The translations under genes and the position numbers were made by a program. The notes under the pieces are model-generated. The model did no database searches and was not told where the DNA came from. It saw only the letters and a list, made by a program, of their open reading frames with translations. Below are positions 56,289 to 64,000 of a stretch of 64,000 bases of DNA, piece by piece (position 1 is the stretch's first letter; every line of letters begins with the position of its first letter). The DNA lies in contig CP136067.1 in NCBI GenBank assembly GCA_032622095.1, positions 78,210,705-78,274,704 on the forward strand, read 5' to 3'. This DNA is from Siphonodentalium dalli. Its lineage: Eukaryota > Mollusca > Scaphopoda > Gadilida > Siphonodentaliidae.

Positions 56289-56955
56289 TAAACAATAATA
56301 TTCATTTCACAGAACGAGCTCAGAATTTGCGCTCAGACATGGAAAGGAGTTTTATTCCATCGCCATTGGTAAATAATGGTTCGCCGTCATAAATCGGATT
56401 AGAGTTGTTATATCTGTGTTAGATACATGTGAAATAAATTATTCCTTCCGAAATGTTAACGTTAGAGTCCTATATGATTTTCTTTTTCAGGACTTACTCA
56501 TAATGGAATGCCAATCATGGACAAATTTATCTCGTGGATTTTGTCTATAATTGTTTAACAATTGGTTTTTGTCAACATCGAGTTGTTGTATGTTCCATAT
56601 AAATGTGATACCCGTGTCATCTGTTGGCCTTTTTACTGCGTTTGCCCTTGACGATTTAATCGGCGATTCTTCACATACAGAAAATGGTAGCGTATATATG
56701 TTACCAATGAATGAACTCCCGATTCCATTCACCTTTGTCGTGCCCAATACGCGATCGTCCTTTTCGTAATTTCCAATGGCAATGGGTATCGACCCAATTC
56801 CCCATAAATCATGCATGTAACTTGGTGTGGGGATAACTCCATGCACAGAGTTTACAAAATTTAAAGTGTACACCTTAGGTGATTAAACTTATGCGTTCTG
56901 CCAATTTTTATTACACCATACATGGCATTTAGAGCTTTATATAGACAACTATATA
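56289..56955. other. Unassigned; one 128-codon minus frame
   Basis: The minus frame 56487-56873 (MYTLNFVNSVHGVIPTPSYM...) is the only long frame, with a mixed residue composition that could be coding. I recognise no domain, and no neighbour supports it. Confidence 0.25.
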
Positions 56956-58035
56956 TGGGAGGCCAAATTCACATTTAATGATTAATTGCGCTTAGGCGCA
57001 AATAATTACGCTTAAGCGCAATAAATTGCGCTTAAGTGTACGCTTAAGCGCAATTCATGGTTATATGTAACTAAACACCCCTGGTGAATAAATAACTTAA
57101 CCTTAACTCCTATTGACTTATCACCTCTTGTTTTCATTGGTTTGGATGGGTAGGGAGTTAGCCTAACTTCTGTATCAAAATGGTTGACTCGCAATAGTAT
57201 TACCTTCTGTTTTAGTTGGAGCGATTCGTGATAGCATTATATTATCTTCTGTATATATTAGTTGGGGCTACTCGCGATATATAGCATTACTTTCTGTATT
57301 AGTCGGGGCGACTTTGATTTTCTTAAATTTTCGAGTATACAGGCACACCATATGAGGGAAGCAAGCCCTATACTAAGTGACACCACATTCACGCTATGTA
57401 TGACATGAAATACTATAGATCTGTGCAAGAGATGCTGATTTAATAAAAAAAACACGAGAGTTCGAGGACTTAGAGACACCAAAGCTCCAGGAATGAGACA
57501 CCTATTGTTGGGATAGGGATGCTGATAATATGAAAATAGGGTTTTTCCCCCTGATTTAAGTCAATGAGTAAACCATATGAGGCTACCAAGCCCTCGTGCA
57601 GTGACACCACATGCATGCTATAGTATATTACCATAGTAATGGCTCAAATATGTGCAAAAAGTACATTAAAAACATCATATAAAAAACTACTAGGGTTCCG
57701 GGAAGGAGACATCAATTCTTTGGATATAGGGATGCTGATAATATGTAATTAGGGATTATCATTGTTGAACACATACCCACAGTTGACTGTTGAGTAGTCA
57801 GGCTAATTAAAACAGGTTAAAATTAGCCCAATGCTCCTCTTGTGTTGCTAGGTGATACACAAGGTCAATAGTTTATGGGTATGTTAAATAGTAGTCACAA
57901 TTACGTTTAAGCGCAATTAATTGCGCTTAAGCTCAATTAATTACGCTTAAGCGTAAATGCCATATTTGTTCTTAAGTACAATATGTGGTATTTGCATTAA
58001 GCGCAATTCATTATTAAATGTGAATTTGGCCTCCC
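56956..58035. mobile_element. 1080 bp GGGAGGCC-ended DNA element
   Basis: The inverted ends read GGGAGGCCAAATTCACATTT, exact at both ends, and are preceded by TATAT on each outer side (TA target likely). Next to each end lie multiple AATTGCGCTTAAGCG words, many palindromic. The interior (57345-57760) is a ~235 bp tandem duplication (ACCATATGAG, AAGCCCT, GTGACACCACAT, AGGGATGCTGATAATATG). No transposase is present. About 270 bp of its left side occurs inverted at 37190-37494. Confidence 0.7.
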
Positions 58036-58585
58036 ATATAAACTATAGACATTTGTATTAACGATCCCATGTACTATGTATGCACTAGTTGCAGCAAACT
58101 AGCCAATGATGTTAAATACAACCTGTGGGTAGTTACATATTTTAACTATATCAATGGTTTTATACCATTTAATCTGAACAATAAATGTGTAGGTGAACAT
58201 ATTATTTCAGATTTCGGTATTTTAATTCAGATTCCAGTTTGCAGTAACCTTCAAAATAGTCAAGTTGCTTTTGTTGGCCATCAGCCGAACCAGAAAAGAG
58301 TACTACACGTGTCATCTGCGTACAAAAGGACAAACATATTCATGTATCTATCTAATATATCTTCACATTCGCGAGATATTGGTTCAACTCATCTAATGTC
58401 AAAAATGTAGGAGGTCATTCGCGGATAGACCAAAAGGAAAGGTCAGACATTGACCCCATGTTTTATGGCAATATTGGAAGAGATCGAATGACTCTGATGT
58501 ACAGCTGCCATACATTACTCGCGAGTTTATATTATCCGTGTATACATATATACAATGATTCTATATATTTTCCCTGATATACTAT
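58036..58585. other. No recognisable gene; one 113-codon frame
   Basis: The plus frame 58069-58410 (MYYVCTSCSKLANDVKYNLW) has no recognisable domain and lies between mobile-element remains. Confidence 0.25.
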
Positions 58586-59285
58586 TCAGCAATAATTTAT
58601 GTATATTGATCGTATCAAAAGCTCTTTGCAAAGTCTCTAAATGAACAGAACCACTTACATTTTTCAGCCTGCTGAGTTCAGTTGGAATAGATATCACAAA
58701 GATATTATCAACAGTAGAGTTGTCCTTCCTGCATCAACATTGTTTAGCATGTAGCAATCCATCTGTGTCAGAATATATGTTAAGTCGGTTACCGAGGATA
58801 GATGAAAATAATTTACTAAAACAACTAGTTATTGTTATGACCATATAATTCGACAGGTCATCGGTAGTACATTTGTTTTGTTTTTTTGTAAATTGATATT
58901 ATATTTCCATTACGCCAACATATGGTATCGCACCAGATACAATTGAACAAGTAAGTGATGACTGATAACATCTTTATTTCAGATGCTTTCAAATATTGAA
59001 AACATTTGAATCATCGGACGCACATTTATTATTTCTTAAATGACGGATGGCTTTGGAAACATCATCACGCATGGTGCTTGAATTAAAAATATGCGACGTT
59101 TCACTATTCATTTTGTCCCTATGCCCTTGGAGCGGTGTGTAAAACATTCAAATTGTTTAAATGGTCCGCAAAGTTCTCTATACTGATACTTGAATCTCTG
59201 TTCGATTTAATATAGTTTACAAATTGCCAAAAGAAAATCTTGCCATCAGTGTTTTCGTAGCTTATCCATTTGTATGGTCAGATTG
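58586..59285 (-). pseudogene. Heavily decayed LINE reverse transcriptase
   Basis: The minus strand, read across stops and shifts, gives WISYENTDGKIFFWQFVNY, SSTMRDDVSKAIRHLRNNK, YKKQNKCTTDDLSNY, ITSCFSKLFSSILGNRLN, GLLHAKQC.CRKDNSTVDNI and HLETLQRAFDTI. The order is that of RT motifs from the linker through the fingers to the KAFDT block of the palm. The FADD block and everything after it are missing. It was never visible as a long open frame because stops are spread throughout. It belongs to a LINE lineage different from the three above. Confidence 0.6.
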
Positions 59286-59389
59286 TTATCGTAGCTCGCC
59301 CTCGCTTTACTCATACATGTTTATGGGTTAGTGTCCGTCGTCTTACCGTCTGTGCGTGCGTCCGTCGTCAACAATTTCCGTTAGCACAG

Positions 59390-60345
59390 CTTACATGTCA
59401 CATATCTCATCCAATCCTCCAAACATAATATGGATGTCCGGGGTGACCTCTATAGATGGGAGCCATCAATTTTTCCACCGAAATTCGTTAAAAAACATGG
59501 CCACCAGCAGCCATCTTGGATTTCATATTTGAATCGATCGGCACGCCATGCAATCCGCATTTATTGGAGAAGTGTTTTGGAAATTTACAGGCACGTTTAG
59601 GATCGCCTCTAAGTGGGAGCCATCGAATTAAAAAACATTTCGATGAAAATGAAAACATGGCCGCCGGCAGCCACTTTGGATTTTACTCGTGGCATGACTA
59701 AATCCTTTGGTTCACTACACTAGCCACATCCCTCATCCGATCATCATGGAACCTCATATGGATCTTCGGGGTGAAATCTAGATGTGAGCCATCAAATAAA
59801 TTTTTACCAATTTCGTTGAAAAACATGGCCACCAGCGGCCACCAGCGGCCATCTTGGATTTTACTCTGTGTATGTCTAAATAATTTGGCACACCATACAG
59901 GCAATCTCTCTCATCCGATAATCACCAAAAGTCATATGGATCACCTCTAGATACGGGCCATCGGTTTGTTTCTGAATTTCGTTAACAAACATGGCCGCCA
60001 GCAGCCATATCTTATTTCGAATTTGAATCCATCATTTTTTGGGGGAATTGTCTTAAAAATTAACTGGCATGTTCATGATCTCCTCTACATGGGAGCTATC
60101 GAATTTAAATTATTTTCGATGAAAAACAATGCCGCCATCTTGGAGTTTATTCTTTGCATGACTAAATCCTTGGGCACACCCTACAGACCACATCCCCCCG
60201 TCCGATTATCACCAAAACCCACAATACTGTTCGTGTTAACTTCTAGATGGGAATTTTTTTTTAATTTTTTTTTTACGAATTTCGTTGAAAAACATTGTCG
60301 CACCTTGGAGTTTACTCTTTGTATGACTAAATTTCAATCTTTCTA
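59390..60345 (-). repeat. ~165 bp satellite array, about 6 units
   Basis: Units carry AACATGGCCGCCAGCAGCCA followed by TCTTGGATTT, at about 59494, 59652, 59822, 59987, 60125 and 60288, plus TCATATGGAT and GGGAGCCATC. A 12 bp GGCCACCAGCGG duplication lies within one unit near 59825. The later units are more degraded. The core is the reverse complement of the one in the array at 1-430. Confidence 0.85.
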
Positions 60346-60907
60346 GTACATGTAGTATTACTGCATCCTTTGGCACTCCCTACATCCAATCTTTTTCATC
60401 CCAAACTGTTTATGCATCTTCAGGGTAACATAGTTACATAAGCATATCAACTGCATGTCCGAGTTCCCTATCGCTATATGGACTGTCATATGGCATTATC
60501 CCATTTCCAAGTTGAGCTACAGTGTCATTGACACTTTCATTATATTCGCGTTCATTGTGTCGCATTTATGCTCTGATTTCGTCGCAGGGATTTAAAACAA
60601 ATCTGCTTTCCTCCATGGTATATGCTTTCCGCGTTACACGACAATCTTCAGTAAACCATGCTCTAATGTGACAATATCCCAGACATATATAGCACATGCA
60701 GCGGATGCTAACGGGACTGAACCAATAATTAGCTCCTTTTTCGAACTACCCTTTAACAGTTGAACTATCGCGACGAGTACACATTAAACGTGTACATTGT
60801 GGTATAGCCGAGCATGCACATGTCTCCGTTCAAACGACGTATCTGGCAGCCCCGCATGTTCAGGCGTCTAGGAGATACAGCCGTCTGAAAATAAGTGGTT
60901 AAAAGTG
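60346..60907. other. No recognisable feature
   Basis: Sequence between the satellite array and the GGATCCGG repeats. No frame of interest. Confidence 0.35.
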
Positions 60908-61015
60908 GGACTAACTTTAACCCGGATCCGGATCCGGATTTGGCCGAAAAGGTGCTTTTTCCCGGACTCCGGATCCGGCTACAATACCCACTTTTTTAAA
61001 TTGCTTTAAATCACA
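60908..61015 (+). repeat. GGATCCGG-rich repeat, partial copy 2
   Basis: Starts GGGACTAACTTTAACCCGG and runs to TTGCTTTAAATCAC before diverging; see 6787-7060. Confidence 0.8.
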
Positions 61016-61096
61016 AAAAAAATTGGAACCTTTTTTGGCACTACCCCTTTAATAGTTGAACTATCGCGACGTCTACAGATAAGTGGTGAAATGTGG

Positions 61097-61352
61097 GACT
61101 AACTATAACCTGGAACCGGATTGGGATTTGGCTGAAAAGGTGCTTTTTACCGGATTCCGGATCCGGATCGTACCCACTTTTTAAAAATTGCTTTAAATCA
61201 CTATTATGTGGCATTTTCGCATTAGATCACCGCTGTATGTGACTTTATCAGCTAGCTATAGGTCCTAGCCACGAATCCGGGCAAACATAGGACTGGCTCA
61301 TACAAGTGAATCCGGATTGTTTTCGATTGTTAATCCCGGACTGGGTCACTTG
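61097..61352 (+). repeat. GGATCCGG-rich repeat, copy 3
   Basis: Same order of blocks as 6787-7060, complete to CCCGGACTGGGTCAC. Relative to that copy it lacks about 14 bases after AATCCGGGC. It lies about 190 bp after copy 2, both in the same orientation. Confidence 0.85.
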
Positions 61353-61646
61353 TCTCGTTATATATATAAAAAGAACGATATATCTGCCGCCCGAGGAAGG
61401 TGCAAACCGAAAGCTTGCGGTAATAAATATACTCATATATAGGTCTATATGGTGTTACAGTTCCATTCATTATTTTATATATATATATCGTTCTTTCGTT
61501 TGTCCATGATCATTCAAAGGGCTGAGCGTGTGCATATCGGACGTCTTGATTCCATTCCGGGACGCAAATCCGGGTTATTCTCGATCGATAATCTGAGATT
61601 CGGGTCTCTGTCTCTGTCTCTCCCTCTCCATCTGTATGTCTGTGTG

Positions 61647-61654
<8 letters not shown>

Positions 61655-61709
<55 letters not shown>
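61655..61709 (+). repeat. (CT)n microsatellite
   Basis: Uninterrupted TC dinucleotides over about 55 bp, preceded by TGTCTGTC units. Confidence 0.95.
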
Positions 61710-61714
<5 letters not shown>

Positions 61715-62339
61715 ATTCTTTCATTATCCCCTGATGGGCAGAGCACAGATGTATTTACAAATCGCCTTGGTTCAGTTACGGAAGCGAATCCGGATTATTC
61801 TCGATTGATAATCTAGGACTCGGGGGTCATCTAATGTCTATGTACTTAGTGTTGAATTCATAGAATATTGGGGGTGGTCTCGCTGCTCTCTGTCCCTCCT
61901 ATCTCGCCCTCTCTCACTTCTGATAACTCCTGGTAGTAAAACTATCTCTCCCCCTCTTTCTCGATATTCCATTAGCCCGTGATCGTTCCGTGCAGATGTA
62001 CATATAAATCGCCTTGGTTCAGTTCCGGGAAGCAAATCCAGGTTATTCTAGATTGATAATCTGAGCTAGACTCGGATCATCTAATGTCAATGAGTTGATT
62101 CATAGCTTATAATGGGATGTGATCTCGTTACTCACTGTCCCCATCTCTCTGTCTCTCTCTGTATCTGTCTGTCTCTGTCTCTCGCTCTGTCTGTCTGTCT
62201 GTCTCTCTCTCTCTCGCGAGCACGCTCTTTCACTACACTCCGGGTAGTTCTGACTATCTGTTTGTTATTGCCTCCGTCGCATTTGCTCGTCCATCCCATT
62301 GCATTGTGTTTTAAGGCGGTATATCCGGGCTTTCCGTCG

Positions 62340-62755
62340 CCTTGAATCAGTTCCTAGGGGCGAATCCGGGTTATTTCGATTGACCATCTAAAACTCTAGT
62401 CATCTAAGACACTGTTAAATGTTTATTAATTAGTTTGTCTCGTAATTGAGAGCTATGAGATAAAGGGATTAAGGTGTCTGGGTCTTATATAAACACCTAT
62501 CAATAAACAATGACTATCTCTCTATCTATATACTAGCTGTTTCTTATTGCCTCCGTCGCATTTGCTCGGTCATCCCGATGCCTTGTGTTTTAAGGCGGAT
62601 ATCTCTAAATAATTGTAATGTTATCAGGTAGTTATCAGTTATCAGGTAATTAGTCCCTGATCGTTCATAGTGCAGATGTACATATACAAATCGACTTGGT
62701 TCAAATCCGGGAAGCGAATCTCGATTGATAATCTGGGACCCGGGTCTGTCTCTCT

Positions 62756-62792
<37 letters not shown>
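62340..62792 (+). repeat. Left arm of inverted repeat in the array
   Basis: Mirrored by 63010-63720. Shared blocks are AATTAGTTTGTCTCGTAATT, GAGCTATGAGATAAAGGGAT, GTCGCATTTGCTC, AAGGCGGATAT and ATCAGGTAGTT. It ends in a (CT)n tract at 62761-62792. Confidence 0.8.
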
Positions 62793-62796
<4 letters not shown>

Positions 62797-63009
62797 TGTC
62801 TGTCTGCCTCTGTCTGCCTGATGTCTAGGTACTTAGTGTTGAATTCATAGCATATTGGTGGGGGTGTTAGAAAATCTGTTCGGAGTTATGTACATATCTG
62901 AATGAGCGTGGAATATGTGTGCATGACATGTTGGTTGACGTCCTACCCACGAATCCAGGCTTTCCGTCGCCTTGATGGATGGCGATTTGTACGTATATCT
63001 GCACTCTGA

Positions 63010-63055
63010 ACGACCTGGAGATAATGAAAAAATGAGAGAGAGAGAGGGTGAGAGA

Positions 63056-63125
<70 letters not shown>

Positions 63126-63720
63126 GGGAGAGAGATACCCGAGTCCCAGATTATTAATCGAGAATAACCCGGATTTGCGTCCCGAAACTGAATCAAGAAG
63201 ACAGTTATGCACACGCTCCGCCTATTGAATGATCATGGGCTTACGAAAGAACGAAAGAGATAAATAAAGAGAGCGACAGGCAGACAGTGGAGAGAGAGAG
63301 AGTGACAGTGGGAGAGAATCAATCGTGAATAACCCGGATTCACTTCCCGGATGTGTATGTACATCTGCACTCTGAACGATCAGGGACTAATTTTCAAACT
63401 TGTATGTATATCTGACTAATTTTCAAACTAACTACCTGATGAAATGACAATTATTTAAAAATATCCGCCTTAAATTACAAGGAATCGGGATGAACGAGCA
63501 AATGCGACGATGGCGATAAGAAACAGATAGTCAGAACTGCAGATAGAGAGAGAGTCATTTATTATTGATATGTGTTTATATACGAGCCATGCCCCTTAAT
63601 CCCTTTATCTCATAGCTCTCAATTACGAGACAAACTAATTAATAAACATCGATCAGTGTCCTTAAATAACCTGAGTTTCAAATAGGCAATCGAAAATAAC
63701 CCGGATTCGCTTCCCGGAAC
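63010..63720 (-). repeat. Right arm of inverted repeat in the array
   Basis: Inverted partner of 62340-62792. It begins with (GA)n at about 63061-63100 and (ACAG)n at about 63101-63122, mirroring the (CT)n of the left arm. Confidence 0.8.
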
Positions 63721-64000
63721 TGATCCAAGTCGATTGGTATGTACATCTGCACTCTGAACAATCTTGGACTAATGAAAGAACGAGAGAGAGAGATGAGAGA
63801 CATAGGGGGAGAGCGAGAGAGAAGAGGGACAGAGATCAACGAGATCACACCCCCCCCCCCCCCACATATGCTATATATGTTTCAACAATAAGTACCTTGA
63901 CATTAGATGACCCGAGTCCCAGATTATCAATCGAGAATAACCAGGATTCGCTTCCCGTAACTGAACCATGGCGATTTATACGTAACGATCAGGGGGATAA

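Larger units (their letters stand above)
61500..64000. repeat. Complex array of GAATCCGG/TTATTCTCGAT units with (CT)n
   Basis: A module with TGATCGTTC.GTGCAGATGT, TGGTTCAGTTCCGGGAAGC, GAATCC(G/A)GGTTATTCTCGAT and GATAATCTGAGACTCGGG, usually followed by a pyrimidine tract, recurs at about 61540, 61770, 61990 and 62690 on the plus strand. It recurs at about 63140, 63320, 63690 and 63910 on the minus strand. The plus-strand copies lie left of about 62850 and the minus-strand copies right of it, so the array is roughly mirror-symmetric. The block TAAGGCGG with GCCTCCGTCGCATTTGCTC also occurs in both halves. It runs off the window. Confidence 0.8.

Noticed and set aside
56487-56873. 128-codon minus-strand frame as a host exon
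   Set aside because: No domain, no homologue in the window and no convincing splice sites; left as unassigned.
62690-62730. GGTTCAAATCC resembling a tRNA/SINE B box
   Set aside because: No A box at a suitable distance and no cloverleaf; the word belongs to the repeated TGGTTCAGTTCCGGG module.
61449-63214. Frames rich in Ser-Leu or Arg-Glu
   Set aside because: They come from (CT)n and (GA)n dinucleotide repeats, which are open in several frames by chance.

Overview
This window looks like a repeat-saturated intergenic stretch of an animal genome, most likely a marine invertebrate and plausibly a mollusc or other lophotrochozoan. The evidence is APE-type non-LTR retrotransposons (one with a 2A-like NPGP peptide), a DD34E Tc1 element, TTAA-flanked and long-TIR non-autonomous DNA transposons, ~165 bp satellite arrays, and a Cys-rich/CDSTSF protein family that I associate from memory with marine invertebrates. 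The species cannot be fixed from sequence alone. I find no convincing host single-copy gene, rRNA, tRNA or CRISPR array. Almost every long open frame belongs to a mobile element or its remains.

Layout. 1-7.5 kb: diverged satellite, a piggyBac-like TTAA element (2131-3264) lying between inverted repeats, and one copy of a GGATCCGG-rich repeat. 7561-12827: a 5.3 kb palindromic (foldback-like) element whose arms meet at a perfect 18 bp hairpin and carry a ~55 bp minisatellite. 13.1-17.2 kb: a second giant palindrome holding two head-to-head broken copies of the Cys-rich/CDSTSF gene, one split by a 515 bp MITE. 17.5-22.7 kb: a zinc-finger-like gene fragment, a TTAA-flanked hairpin MITE, and a complete-length Tc1 element with an inverted internal segment. 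22.7-32 kb: mostly featureless, with two short tandem repeats and a recurrent AAAGAGCGTT motif. 32-35 kb: decayed LINE pieces, including a nested antisense insertion.

35.7-46.8 kb is the most striking part. A long-TIR DNA transposon (35721-38581) is followed by a LINE (38657-44334) with intact ORF1 and ORF2. A near-identical 2.43 kb direct repeat lies exactly on both sides of the LINE, which has the form of an exceptionally long target-site duplication. 46.9-53.7 kb: a 5'-truncated LINE on the minus strand and a near full-length decayed LINE with a 2A motif on the plus strand. 54-64 kb: a Helitron-like element, a GGGAGGCC-ended DNA element, an antisense RT pseudogene, a satellite array matching the one at the window start but in opposite orientation, and a complex (CT)n/(GA)n array with inverted arms to the window end.

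The elements interact mainly by nesting and by building palindromes. Because homologous copies sit close together, several insertion, inversion and deletion events can be read directly from the sequence.
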